This document shows, one piece after another, positions 43,858 to 54,404 of a stretch of 64,000 nt of DNA (its first letter is position 1; each line of letters starts with the position of its first letter). Position numbers and translations under genes: made by a program. Location of the stretch: NCBI GenBank assembly GCA_002086835.1, contig MVIG01000002.1, positions 491,265 to 555,264 on the forward strand, given 5' to 3'. Below the pieces are notes generated by a model, which was given only the letters and a program-made list of their open reading frames with translations, had not been told where the DNA came from and searched no databases. The stretch is from Mycolicibacterium porcinum (GTDB taxonomy: Bacteria; Actinomycetota; Actinomycetes; Mycobacteriales; Mycobacteriaceae).

Positions 43858-44754
43858 TCAGTCCTTCGCTTCGCAGGAGCAGTCTTCGGCGGAGGTGGGC
43901 GGCTCCACCTGCACGGTGGCGTGTGCCAGCCCGCGCGCGTTCAGCACCGCGCGGGCGTCGTCGAGCACCCGGGCGGTGTCGGCGCTGCTGGTCAGGTGCG
44001 CGGTGACCATGTCCTTGCCGGGCACGAGCGTCCACACGTGCAGATCGTGCACCTCGGTCACGCCGTCCACCGATTCGAGCGCAGCCCGCAACTCGTTCAC
44101 GTCGATGTGTTGCGGCGACGATTCGCTGAGGATCCGCAGCGCGGCGCGGGCCAGCGCGATGGCCCGGGGTAGCACCCACAGGGCGACCAGGACCGCGACC
44201 ACCACGTCGGCGTAGGGCCAGCCGGTCGTGACGGTGACGATGCCTGCGATCAGGACGCCGATGCTGCCGACGGTGTCGGCCATGACCTCCATGTAGGCGC
44301 CCTTGACCGCCAGGCTGTCCTTGGACTGCGAACGCAGCAGCAGCACCACGACGGCGTTGGCGGCCAAACCGGCGAGTGCCACCACGATCATGGGCACACC
44401 GGGGACTTCGGGCGCATTGCCGAGGCGTTCGACGGCCTCGTAGAGGATGAAGGCCGCCACGCCGAGCAGGAGAGCGGCGTTGGCCACGGCGGTGAAGACC
44501 TCCGCGCGGTGCCAGCCGTAGGTGCGGGCCGGCGACGAGCTACCGCGCTTGGCCAGCAGTACCGCGGTCAACCCCATGAACATGGCGACCAGGTCGGTGA
44601 GCATGTGGCCGGCGTCGGCGAGCAGGGCGATCGAGTTGATCAGCAGTGCGGTGACCAACTCGAGGACGAAGAACGCGCTGAGGATCGCCGCGGCGATGAT
44701 CATCCTGCTGACGCGGGTATCGCTGCTGTGGCTGTGATCGTGGCCGGCACCCAT
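43858..44754 (-). CDS. zitA: Cation diffusion facilitator, zinc exporter
   Basis: This 298-residue CDF transporter has six membrane helices. The metal-site motifs are LLADAGHMLTDLVAMF (HxxxD, near residue 45) and YMEVMADTVGSIGVLIAG (DxxxD-like, near residue 160). A His-rich start (GHDHSHSS) precedes them, and the C-terminal domain carries HVWTLVPGKDMVTAHL. It should export zinc. A perfect SmtB-type palindrome ends 11 bases upstream of the start codon, supporting zinc-responsive derepression. The symbol follows the M. smegmatis zinc exporter as I recall it. Confidence 0.85.
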   Translation of the reverse strand: MGAGHDHSHSSDTRVSRMIIAAAILSAFFVLELVTALLINSIALLADAGHMLTDLVAMFMGLTAVLLAKRGSSSPARTYGWHRAEVFTAVANAALLLGVAAFILYEAVERLGNAPEVPGVPMIVVALAGLAANAVVVLLLRSQSKDSLAVKGAYMEVMADTVGSIGVLIAGIVTVTTGWPYADVVVAVLVALWVLPRAIALARAALRILSESSPQHIDVNELRAALESVDGVTEVHDLHVWTLVPGKDMVTAHLTSSADTARVLDDARAVLNARGLAHATVQVEPPTSAEDCSCEAKD

Positions 44755-44764
44755 GTCCCGAAAT

Positions 44765-44784
44765 ATATGCGTAAATACGCATAT
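44765..44784. promoter_or_regulatory. Perfect SmtB/ArsR-type operator upstream of zitA
   Basis: ATATGCGTA-AA-TACGCATAT is a perfect palindrome with 9-base arms and a two-base centre. It resembles the 12-2-12 sites bound by zinc-sensing ArsR/SmtB repressors. It lies only ten bases before the zitA ATG, within the core promoter. The flanking A/T-rich bases extend the symmetry partly. No ArsR gene is present in the window. Confidence 0.85.
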
Positions 44785-44794
44785 GTGGCAAGCG

Positions 44795-45574
44795 TCAGAG
44801 CCAGGCGGACCAGAACCGGGTCAGCTGGCTGCCGATCGACACCAGCTGGCTCGGCACGCCGGAGAGGTCGACGAACCAGAAGACCACCGAGAAGAACCAG
44901 CGGTTGAGCGTCGGCGTGAACAGCAGGATCAGCAGGATGAACAGGCCCCACTGCTTGGCCGGCGCGAGCGCCCGTTGCGTGTCGGGGCTCAGGTGCGGTT
45001 CCAGTGCGCCGTAGCCGTCCAGCCCGGGTACCGGCAGCAGGTTCAGCACTACCGCGGTGACCTGCAGGAATCCCAGAAACGCCAGCCCGGACCAGAACAC
45101 GCTGTGAGCCGGGTCGAAGAAGATCCGGGTGACGGCGAGCAGCAGCACGGCCAGCACCAGGTTGGCGGCCGGCCCGGCCAGGCTGACCAGGGTCTTCTGC
45201 CGGGCTGTCATCCAGGAGGTGCGGACATACACCGCGCCGCCGGGCAGCCCGATACCGCCGAGGGCGATGACGAGCACCGGAAAGCCCAGGGACAGCAGCG
45301 GATGGGAGTACTTGAACGGGTTCAGCGTCAGGTACCCGCGCACCGCGACGTCGTGGTCACCGAACCGCCACGCGGTGAAGGCATGGCCGAACTCATGCAG
45401 GCACAGCGACACCAGCCAGCCCGCGATGACCAGGATGAAGACGCCGACGTAGGACAGCGGCTTGACGTTGTCGGCCGCGAGCCAGGCCACCACCCCGCCC
45501 GCGGCGGCGAGCGCGACGACGGCCAGGAATACCGGGCTCGGCCGGACCGACTGATGCAGCGGGCGGATGTTCAC
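44795..45574 (-). CDS. Site-2 protease family (M50) membrane protein
   Basis: This 259-residue protein has about six hydrophobic helices. The zinc-binding SLCLHEFGHAFTA (HExxH, near residue 60) and the third-ligand motif NLLPVPGLDGYGAL (near residue 178) are clear. This is the compact M50/SpoIVFB-like form without PDZ domain, homologous in position to Rv0359. It would cleave membrane proteins within the bilayer. Its start is divergent from nothing close; the upstream gene is 51 bases away on the same strand. Confidence 0.88.
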   Translation of the reverse strand: MNIRPLHQSVRPSPVFLAVVALAAAGGVVAWLAADNVKPLSYVGVFILVIAGWLVSLCLHEFGHAFTAWRFGDHDVAVRGYLTLNPFKYSHPLLSLGFPVLVIALGGIGLPGGAVYVRTSWMTARQKTLVSLAGPAANLVLAVLLLAVTRIFFDPAHSVFWSGLAFLGFLQVTAVVLNLLPVPGLDGYGALEPHLSPDTQRALAPAKQWGLFILLILLFTPTLNRWFFSVVFWFVDLSGVPSQLVSIGSQLTRFWSAWL

Positions 45575-45625
45575 GATTCGACGCTACGGCAATCCGGCGG
45601 GGCTCAGCCGTCGCTTGGGTGCAGC

Positions 45626-46207
45626 TCAGCCGACGCGCAGCCAACCTTCGGTGTGCCGGTAGAACGTCGAGCGCCGGACGGTCCGCGGCGCGGGAACGCC
45701 GTCGCGGATCACCTGCGCGCCCGGGGTGCCCAGCTGTGCGGCGCGTCCGGCCACCCAGCGGCGCGGCCTGCCACGGTCCGACAGCACGCTCGCGCGCAGT
45801 CCCGGCATGCTCAGCGTCGGCTCGATCCGGACACCCGGCGCCACGCCGTCGAACAGCACGATGTCGTCGACGATGGCTTCGCCCTCCAGGCCCGCACCGT
45901 CGGGTCCATGCCACTGCGCCGCGCTGACCAGCACCGTTCCGGTCTCATCGCGAATCAGTGGGACACGCCGGGCGGTCGCTCTGAGGGCGCGGCGCGCCGA
46001 CCAGGTGCCGGTCGCCGCGGCGACCTCGACGTCGAGCCGATCGGCGCGCAGCAACGCGCTGAGCACGGCCGCCAGCTCGGCTTCGCCGCCGGTCACGACC
46101 AGTCTGCGGTGGTTGCCGAGGTCATCGACGTCGGCCTTCGGCAGGTTGCGGAGTGGGCGTGGAACGGGCCCCGTACCGACCACCGCAACCCCATCTGAGG
46201 TGGTCAA
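45626..46207 (-). CDS. Conserved mycobacterial protein (Rv0358-like)
   Basis: I recognise this only by neighbourhood: a conserved protein divergent from purA. The 193 residues include NHRRLVVTGGEAELAAVLSALLRADRLDVEVA and EGEAIVDDIVLFDGVAPGVRIEPTL. This recalls lipid-kinase-like N-terminal segments, but no catalytic motif is evident. It lacks membrane segments. Function unknown. Confidence 0.65.
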   Translation of the reverse strand: MTTSDGVAVVGTGPVPRPLRNLPKADVDDLGNHRRLVVTGGEAELAAVLSALLRADRLDVEVAAATGTWSARRALRATARRVPLIRDETGTVLVSAAQWHGPDGAGLEGEAIVDDIVLFDGVAPGVRIEPTLSMPGLRASVLSDRGRPRRWVAGRAAQLGTPGAQVIRDGVPAPRTVRRSTFYRHTEGWLRVG

Positions 46208-46297
46208 AACTGCTCCTCGGGGTCAGAGAAATGTGTTCCTGGCGTGAGCTGGGATAAGGTGACCTACCGGCTGCATCACATTAGTGCGGAAGATTAG

Positions 46298-48231
<1,934 letters not shown>

Positions 48232-48250
48232 GCCGTGTCACGATGACGCG

Positions 48251-48922
48251 GTGGTTCAACAACACCTGCACCGTCTGTCTACGCCCCGGGCGGCTGCATT
48301 GGCGGGCGTGCTGTTCGCCGTGCTGTTCGGGGTGGCCCTGGTCCTGATCCGCACGGCGCTGCCCGAGGGGGCCGAGCCCGGTTCGCAATGGATCGACGGT
48401 GCGACCACGCGATTGCGGGTGGCATCGGTGTTGATGCCGTTCGCCGGGATCGCGTTCCTGTGGTTCATCGGGGTGGTGCGCGACGGCTTCGGCCGCTACG
48501 AGGACCGCTTCTTCTCGTCGGTGTTCCTCGGCAGCGGAATCCTGTTCTTGGCGATGATGTTCGTGTCGTCGGCCGTCGGTGCCGGGCTGATCGCCAGCCG
48601 GGCGGGGATTTCCGACGCCACCGCCTTCAGCCATGTCGCCACGTTCGGACAGATGGTGCTGATGGCGCTGAGCAAGACCTACGGCGTCCGGATGGCGGCC
48701 GTGTTCATGATGTCGCTGGCGACGATCTGGCTGAAGACAGGTCTGATGCCGCGCCCGCTGGTGTACACGACTTACCTTGTCGCAGTGGGCCTTCTGATCG
48801 CCGGCAACGTCAGCATGTGGATCGTGCTGGCGTTCCCGCTGTGGGTGCTCGTGGTCAGTGTGCTGATCCTGGTCAAGGCCGGGGTGATCGACCTACCGGG
48901 TGAGCGGGAGCGTTCCGAGTAG
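48251..48922 (+). CDS. Four-helix membrane protein of unknown function
   Basis: This 223-residue protein has about five or six hydrophobic segments: AALAGVLFAVLFGVALVLI, VLMPFAGIAFLWFIGVV, FLGSGILFLAMMFVSSAVGAGL, then TTYLVAVGLLIAGNV and IVLAFPLWVLVVSVLILVK. A basic RDGFGRYEDRFFSSVFLGSG loop lies near residue 77. I recognise no family. It begins 19 bases after the thioesterase gene with a GTG and may belong to the purA operon. Confidence 0.6.
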   Translation: MVQQHLHRLSTPRAAALAGVLFAVLFGVALVLIRTALPEGAEPGSQWIDGATTRLRVASVLMPFAGIAFLWFIGVVRDGFGRYEDRFFSSVFLGSGILFLAMMFVSSAVGAGLIASRAGISDATAFSHVATFGQMVLMALSKTYGVRMAAVFMMSLATIWLKTGLMPRPLVYTTYLVAVGLLIAGNVSMWIVLAFPLWVLVVSVLILVKAGVIDLPGERERSE

Positions 48923-48978
48923 CGTTCGGATGCCGTCTGACGTGTCACCCCGTGGTGGCATCAGCGGACCGCCCGCCG

Positions 48979-49173
48979 TCACTCCCCGGTGAGCTTCAAT
49001 GCCGACGCGGGGCACAGCTTGACGGCCTGGCGCGCCTGATCGATCTGGTCGTCAGGCACCTCGTCGACGAGGACTTCGACCACGCCGTCCTCGTCCTGAT
49101 CGAAGATGACCTCGGAGATCATCACGCAGTTGCCCGATGCGATGCATGCGTCCTGATCTGCTTCTACTTTCAT
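48979..49173 (-). CDS. 3Fe-4S ferredoxin (P450 redox partner)
   Basis: This 64-residue ferredoxin has the three-cysteine pattern C-x5-C (CIASGNC, residues 10-16) and a distal CPASA (residue 54). The second canonical cysteine is missing, as in [3Fe-4S] ferredoxins that serve actinobacterial P450s. I chose the ATG at 49173, four residues inside a longer frame. The gene is five bases downstream of the P450 gene, so both are made from one message. Confidence 0.88.
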   Translation of the reverse strand: MKVEADQDACIASGNCVMISEVIFDQDEDGVVEVLVDEVPDDQIDQARQAVKLCPASALKLTGE

Positions 49174-49178
49174 GGCAT

Positions 49179-50384
49179 TCACCACGTTACCGCCAATGAT
49201 TTGAGCCCGTAGATGAAGTGAAAAGACCGGTACTGCACGGCTTCGAACGATTCCGCCAGGGTCAGGGCGGGGAACCGCCGCAGCAGGGCCGGGAAGGCGA
49301 TCCGCATCTCCATGCGGGCCAGCGGGGCGCCGAGGCAGTGGTGCACGCCGTGGCCGAAGGCCAGGTGTCCGGGCGCGCCACGGCGGATGTCGAGCGTGTC
49401 AGGGTTGTCGACGAAGTCGGGGTCGCGGTTGCCTGCGGGCAGTGAGGCAAACACCAACTCGCCCGCGGGGATCCGTACTCCGGCGACCTCGACGTCGGTG
49501 GTGGTGAAGCGGGGGATGGCGTTCTGCACGATGGACAGCCAGCGCAGGAGCTCCTCGACGGCCGGTCCGACGGCATCCGGGTCGTCACGCACCGCGGCCA
49601 ACTGGTCGGGGTGGCGAAGCAGCGCCAGGACACCGAGGCCCAGCATGTTCGACGTGGTCTCGTGCCCGGCGAGGAGCAGCAGCCCGGCGATGCCGACGAG
49701 TTCGTCGTCGCTCAATTCGGAGCCGTGGTCGCGGATCAGCATGCCCAGGATGTCCTCACCCGGATTCTGCCGCGCCCGGCCGACCAGGCCCCGCATGTAG
49801 TCACGGCTCTGCCTTTGCAGCGCAAGGCGTTCCGCGATGGGAAGGGACAGGTCGAGCTGAAGTGTCGAGCGGTGCTGGAAGTCGTCACGGTCCTCGTAGG
49901 GCACCCCGAGCAGTTCGCAGATCACCAGTGACGGGATGGGGAGGGCGAAGTCGGCCACCAGGTCCGATGGCGGACCGGCCGCGGCCATCGCGTCGAGGCG
50001 GGCGTCGACGATCTCGACGATGCGCGGTTCGAGCCGCTTCATCCGGCGGATGGTGAACTCCGCGGTGAGCATGCGGCGCAGCCGCTGGTGTTCGGGCGGG
50101 TCGAGTCCCAACAGATTGCCGGCCCGGGCGCTGGCCAGCTCCTCCTCCGACATCTCGGGAGCTCCGGGCAGGGTGAAACCCGGTGGCCTGCTGTTGGAAA
50201 ACCGTTCGTGGTCACCCAGTACCGCCTTGACGTCCTCGTAGCGGGTGACCAGGTACACCGGGTTGCCGAACGCGCTGATGACGGTGCGCACACCGTCGTT
50301 CTCGCGGATCTCGGCCAGATCGGGCGTGGGGTCGAAGGCGTTGCGCCGCATGTGCAGCGGCGGCAGGACAGGAGCCTCGGTCAT
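49179..50384 (-). CDS. Cytochrome P450
   Basis: This 401-residue bacterial P450 has the I-helix oxygen-binding LLLAGHETTSNML near residue 240, the ExxR (EELLR) near residue 280 and the haem loop FGHGVHHCLGAPLARMEMRIAF near residue 345. It oxidises an unknown small hydrophobic substrate, with electrons from the adjacent ferredoxin. The reductase is encoded elsewhere. The general sequence resembles actinobacterial CYP105/107/CYP1xx-type soluble enzymes; I cannot assign a CYP number. Confidence 0.9.
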   Translation of the reverse strand: MTEAPVLPPLHMRRNAFDPTPDLAEIRENDGVRTVISAFGNPVYLVTRYEDVKAVLGDHERFSNSRPPGFTLPGAPEMSEEELASARAGNLLGLDPPEHQRLRRMLTAEFTIRRMKRLEPRIVEIVDARLDAMAAAGPPSDLVADFALPIPSLVICELLGVPYEDRDDFQHRSTLQLDLSLPIAERLALQRQSRDYMRGLVGRARQNPGEDILGMLIRDHGSELSDDELVGIAGLLLLAGHETTSNMLGLGVLALLRHPDQLAAVRDDPDAVGPAVEELLRWLSIVQNAIPRFTTTDVEVAGVRIPAGELVFASLPAGNRDPDFVDNPDTLDIRRGAPGHLAFGHGVHHCLGAPLARMEMRIAFPALLRRFPALTLAESFEAVQYRSFHFIYGLKSLAVTW

Positions 50385-50409
50385 TCCTCGACGGTACGCG
50401 CGCCTGCGA

Positions 50410-52449
50410 CTAGCGATCCGCCCGCAAACCCGGCCACCAGATCCGCGGGCCGATCAACGTGAACAGTGCGGGGATGATCACCGTGCGCACCACGAAGGTG
50501 TCCAGCAGGATGCCCAGCCCGACGATGATCCCGAGCTGGGTCAACACGATCAGCGGCAGCACGCCCAGCACGCAGAACACCGCCGCCAGCACCACACCGG
50601 CACTGGTGATCACCGCGCCCGTGGCGGAGACCGCGCGCACGATGCCCTGCTGAGTGCCGTGTTCCGGAGTCTCCTCGCGGGCGCGCGTCACCAGGAAGAT
50701 CGTGTAATCCACGCCGAGGGCCACCAGGAACAGGAACGCGAACAGTGGGGTGCTGTTGTCCAGCGCCGGGAAACCGAACACGTGCACGCTGGCCCAGCCG
50801 CCCAGCCCGAGCGCGGCCAGTGCGCTGAGCACGGTGACCCCGACGAGCACCAGCGGTGCGAACGCAGAGCGCAGCAGCAGGTAGAGCACGGCCAGCACTA
50901 CCGCCAGGATCGCCGGGATCACCACCAGCCGGTCGCGTTGGGCCGCTGCCGCGGTATCCCTGGCTTGTGCGTCAGACCCGCCGACGACCGCGGTGGAGTC
51001 CGCAGATCGGACCGAATCACGCAGGGCGTCAATGGTTTCGAACGCCTCGTCGGAGGCGGGCTCGGCCTTGAGCACCACCGACCACTGGGTCAGCCCGGTC
51101 GGTGACTGACCCGCCGGTGCGGCGGAGACGACGCCGGGAGTGTCGGTGATCGCCCGCTGTACCGCACCGGCCTTGGCCGTGGAGGCGATGACGCGGGTCG
51201 GGTCGGTCAGGCCGCTCGGGAAATGCGCCGCCAGGGTCTGGTAGCCGGTCACCGATTCGGCCTGCACCCGGAACTGCTCGGTCTGGGTCAGCCCGATCGG
51301 GGTGGCCAGCAGGGCGGTGCACAGCACGGCCAGGCCGGCCAGCGAAACCACCGCGACGCGGACGGGTTTGCGCGCCACCGAGTCCGCAATCCGGTGCCAG
51401 ACACCGCTTTCGGTCAGCGGCGCGGCGCCCACCTTGGGGATGAAGGGCCAGAACAGCCGTTTGCCGCACAAGGCGAGCAGCGGCGGCAACACGACCAGGA
51501 CGAAGATCGCGGCGACCACCAGACCGGACGCGGCCTGCACGCCCAGGCTGCGGTTGCTGGGCGCGGACGCGAACAACAGTGTGAGCAGGGCCAATACGAC
51601 GGTCGCGTTACTGGCGACGATGGCCGGGGCGGCCGCGCGCACCGCAACCACCAGGGCTTCGCGATGCGCTGTGCCCGTTTCCTCTTCGCGCGAGCGCTCA
51701 TCGGCGGTGCGACTGAGCTCCTCGCGGTAGCGCGAGATCAACAACAGCGCATAGTTGGTGCCTGCCCCGAACACCAGCACGCTGGTGATGCCGGATGTCG
51801 AACCGTCCGGGCTCAGGCCGAACCCGGAGGCCACCGCGGTCCCGACGACGGAGCCCACGCGGTCGGCGAAGGCGATCACCAGCAGCGGCACCAGCCACAG
51901 CACCGGCGAGCGGTAGGTGACGATGAGCAGCAGCGCCACCACCGCGGCGGTCACCGCCAGCAGTGTGATATTCGCTCCGGCAAACGAATTGGCGATGTCG
52001 GCACCGAATGCCGGGCCGCCGGTGATCTCGGCCCGCAGCTCGGCGGGCAGGCCGTTGGTCGCGGTCGCGCGCAGAGCCTTCACGGCGTCGTTGAGCCCGA
52101 AACCGGACAGGTCGGCCTTCAACGGCACGGTGGCCACCGCGGCCCTGCCGTCGTCGGAGACCACCACGGGCGGGCCCGGCGCATCGGTCATCCGGTTGCG
52201 CGCATCGGCGGTGGCGTCGACATCGGCCATGGTGAGCTCACCGCCGTCGGTCCGGGTCACCACCAGGATCGCCGGCACCTGATCCCCACCGGGGAACTCG
52301 GTCCGCAGGGCATCGGCCCGCGCCGATTCGGCATCGGCCGGAACGGCCACCGGAGATTGCGAGGCGGCGTCGCCTCCGGTCAACAGGCCGAGCAGTCCAC
52401 CGGAGACGACCACGACCAGCACGGCCAGCCACGTCAAACGCCTAATCAC
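50410..52449 (-). CDS. MMPL-family RND transporter
   Basis: This 679-residue transporter has two repeats of a large extracytoplasmic loop and five or six helices. The paired motifs are VFGAGTNYALLLISRYREEL (near residue 225) and FLVALGVDYTIFLVTRAREE (near residue 575), which carry the GxxxDY-type proton-relay positions; the first copy has Asn-Tyr instead of Asp-Tyr. This fits lipid or drug exporters of the MmpL group. Its start overlaps the antiporter gene stop by eight bases, so the two are coupled. Confidence 0.88.
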   Translation of the reverse strand: MIRRLTWLAVLVVVVSGGLLGLLTGGDAASQSPVAVPADAESARADALRTEFPGGDQVPAILVVTRTDGGELTMADVDATADARNRMTDAPGPPVVVSDDGRAAVATVPLKADLSGFGLNDAVKALRATATNGLPAELRAEITGGPAFGADIANSFAGANITLLAVTAAVVALLLIVTYRSPVLWLVPLLVIAFADRVGSVVGTAVASGFGLSPDGSTSGITSVLVFGAGTNYALLLISRYREELSRTADERSREEETGTAHREALVVAVRAAAPAIVASNATVVLALLTLLFASAPSNRSLGVQAASGLVVAAIFVLVVLPPLLALCGKRLFWPFIPKVGAAPLTESGVWHRIADSVARKPVRVAVVSLAGLAVLCTALLATPIGLTQTEQFRVQAESVTGYQTLAAHFPSGLTDPTRVIASTAKAGAVQRAITDTPGVVSAAPAGQSPTGLTQWSVVLKAEPASDEAFETIDALRDSVRSADSTAVVGGSDAQARDTAAAAQRDRLVVIPAILAVVLAVLYLLLRSAFAPLVLVGVTVLSALAALGLGGWASVHVFGFPALDNSTPLFAFLFLVALGVDYTIFLVTRAREETPEHGTQQGIVRAVSATGAVITSAGVVLAAVFCVLGVLPLIVLTQLGIIVGLGILLDTFVVRTVIIPALFTLIGPRIWWPGLRADR

Positions 52450-54034
52450 GGTTCAGTGTCGCCTCTTCCAGATCGAGCCCATGGAGCACAGTACGCAGCA
52501 CTTCGTCGTCGATGTGCCCGGCATCGCGTTCGGCGATGAACGTGTCTCGTTCGGCGGCAAGCATTTCCAGTCGCAGCCGGCGGAAGGCCGCCGTCGGGCT
52601 CTCGCCGATGTCGTCCTCGCCGCGACCCAGTCGCTCCCAGGCGGCGTTGCGCCGCCGGGTGTTCCACGCCCGCAACACGTCGGCGGCGCGCTGGGGCACG
52701 TCGGTGGTGGCGGATTGCTCGGCGAGCAACTCGTCGAGCCGCTCGGCAGCGGCGCGGGCCGCCTTGTCCTGGGCGGCCGCGGTAGCGATCGCGTCGCTGT
52801 GGGCCTCGTCGCCCTGCGCTCCTAGGACCCGGATGAACCACGGCAGCGTCAGCCCGTGCAGCAACAGGGTCCCGACCACGACGACAAAGGTCAGGAACAC
52901 CAGCTGTGGTCGGCCGGGGAAGGGGTCGCCGGCCAGCGTGGTGGCCGGGACACCGAATGCCGCGGCCAACGACACCACGCCGCGCATACCGGCCCAGGCG
53001 ACGACGAACACCTGGGCCCGTGACGGTTCGGGTTCGTGGTCGCGGATCCGCTTGGACAACAGCCGGGGCAGATACGTGGTGACGTACACCCACACCATCC
53101 GCACCCCGATCACCGCGGTGAGCACGGCGGCCGACGAGATGGCCAGCGTCGCCGCCGAGATCCCGGCCAACTCGCTGATGACCTTCGGCAGCTGCAGCCC
53201 GATCAACAGGAACGCGAACGATTCCAGGATCAGCTGCAGCGCTTTCCACACCGCCTTGTCCTGCAGCCGCGTGGCATAGCCGGCCTGCGATTCCCGCTGG
53301 CCCAGCAACAGCGCGGCCACGACGACGGCGATCACGCCCGAGCCGTGGATCTCCTCGGCCAGCAGGTACGTGAAGAACGGTGCCACCAGCCCGATGGCGC
53401 TCTCGACCAGCGGGTCGTCGAGCCGGGTGCGGACGAAGTGCACCACCATGCCGATCACCCAACCGACCACCACGCCGCCGACCGCGGCCAGGGCGAACGT
53501 GCCCAGCCCACTACTCCAGGTGGCGGCCGTGCCGATCGCGGCGCCGAGGGCCACCTTGTAGGCGGTCAGCGCGGTGGCGTCGTTGAGCAGGCTCTCCCCA
53601 CCCAGCAGCGTCATGGTGCGCCGGGGCAGGCCGAGCCTGCGGCCGACCGCGGTGGCCGACACCGCGTCGGGCGGGGCCACGATCGCGCCCAGGGTCAGCG
53701 CCGCGGCGATCGTGAGTTCGGGCACGGTGTGGAAGGCGACGATGCCGACGACGAACGTCGTGGCCAGCGGGAGCCCGACGGCCAGGAACCCGATGGGGCG
53801 GATGTTGCGGCGCAACGCCACGTAGCTGCTCTCCAGCCCTGCTGACCACAGCAGCGGCGGCAGGATCACGAAGAGCACCAGGTCGGGATCCAGGTGCACG
53901 TCGTGGAAGCCGGGCAGGGCGCTACCGGCCAGCCCGGCCACCACCAGTGCCAGCGGAGCCGAGACGTCGAAGCGGCGGGCCAGGGCGGCCAGCAGAATCG
54001 CGGCGACCAGCGCCGCCAGGAGTGAGGCACCCAC
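52442..54034 (-). CDS. Na+/H+ antiporter (CPA1 family)
   Basis: This 530-residue protein has about twelve membrane helices with LILP-type FVILPPLLWSAGLESSY, APPDAVSATAVGRRLGLPRR and GGESLLNDATALTAYKVALG, the ion-binding ND of CPA1 exchangers. A long soluble C-terminal helical tail follows. I chose the GTG at 54034, nine bases after AAGGAGG; an upstream frame runs into the divergent zinc-finger gene. It should exchange sodium for protons across the membrane. It overlaps the MMPL transporter gene at its end. Confidence 0.88.
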   Translation of the reverse strand: MGASLLAALVAAILLAALARRFDVSAPLALVVAGLAGSALPGFHDVHLDPDLVLFVILPPLLWSAGLESSYVALRRNIRPIGFLAVGLPLATTFVVGIVAFHTVPELTIAAALTLGAIVAPPDAVSATAVGRRLGLPRRTMTLLGGESLLNDATALTAYKVALGAAIGTAATWSSGLGTFALAAVGGVVVGWVIGMVVHFVRTRLDDPLVESAIGLVAPFFTYLLAEEIHGSGVIAVVVAALLLGQRESQAGYATRLQDKAVWKALQLILESFAFLLIGLQLPKVISELAGISAATLAISSAAVLTAVIGVRMVWVYVTTYLPRLLSKRIRDHEPEPSRAQVFVVAWAGMRGVVSLAAAFGVPATTLAGDPFPGRPQLVFLTFVVVVGTLLLHGLTLPWFIRVLGAQGDEAHSDAIATAAAQDKAARAAAERLDELLAEQSATTDVPQRAADVLRAWNTRRRNAAWERLGRGEDDIGESPTAAFRRLRLEMLAAERDTFIAERDAGHIDDEVLRTVLHGLDLEEATLNRD

Positions 54035-54077
54035 GTTGTCGTTCCTCCTTCGTGTGCCGTGCCTATCCTTGATCAAC

Positions 54078-54380
54078 ATGTTGAGGAGATCACGCCGGCG
54101 TGAGCACAGTCCGGCGCCTCGTACCTGCGAACACCTCGATGCGGCGGTCGACGAGCCGCAGCCGTTGACCCCCGGGGAGTGCCAGGACTGCGAAGAACTC
54201 GGCGAGCACAACTGGGCGCATCTGCGGATGTGCCTGACGTGCGGCCACGTCGGTTGCTGTGACTCGAGTCCGCATCAGCATGCCACCAAGCACTTTCAGC
54301 AGTCGGGTCATCCGGTCATGCGGTCGGCGGAACCCGGTGAGAGTTGGCGTTGGTGCTATATCGACCATCGAGTCGGGTGA
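54078..54380 (+). CDS. Stand-alone UBP-type zinc-finger protein
   Basis: After a short basic start (MLRRSRRREHS), this 100-residue protein is a complete ZnF-UBP domain: TCEHLD, ECQDCEELGEHNW, MCLTCGHVGCCDSSPHQHATKHFQQSGHPV, and the closing SWRWCYIDH. The Cys/His ligands are all in place. In eukaryotes this domain binds the free C-terminus of ubiquitin; here there is no ubiquitin. The gene is divergent from the antiporter with only 43 bases between starts. Bacterial role unknown. Confidence 0.85.
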   Translation: MLRRSRRREHSPAPRTCEHLDAAVDEPQPLTPGECQDCEELGEHNWAHLRMCLTCGHVGCCDSSPHQHATKHFQQSGHPVMRSAEPGESWRWCYIDHRVG

Positions 54381-54404
54381 TGATCTGGCAGGGTGGTGAG
54401 TGCG

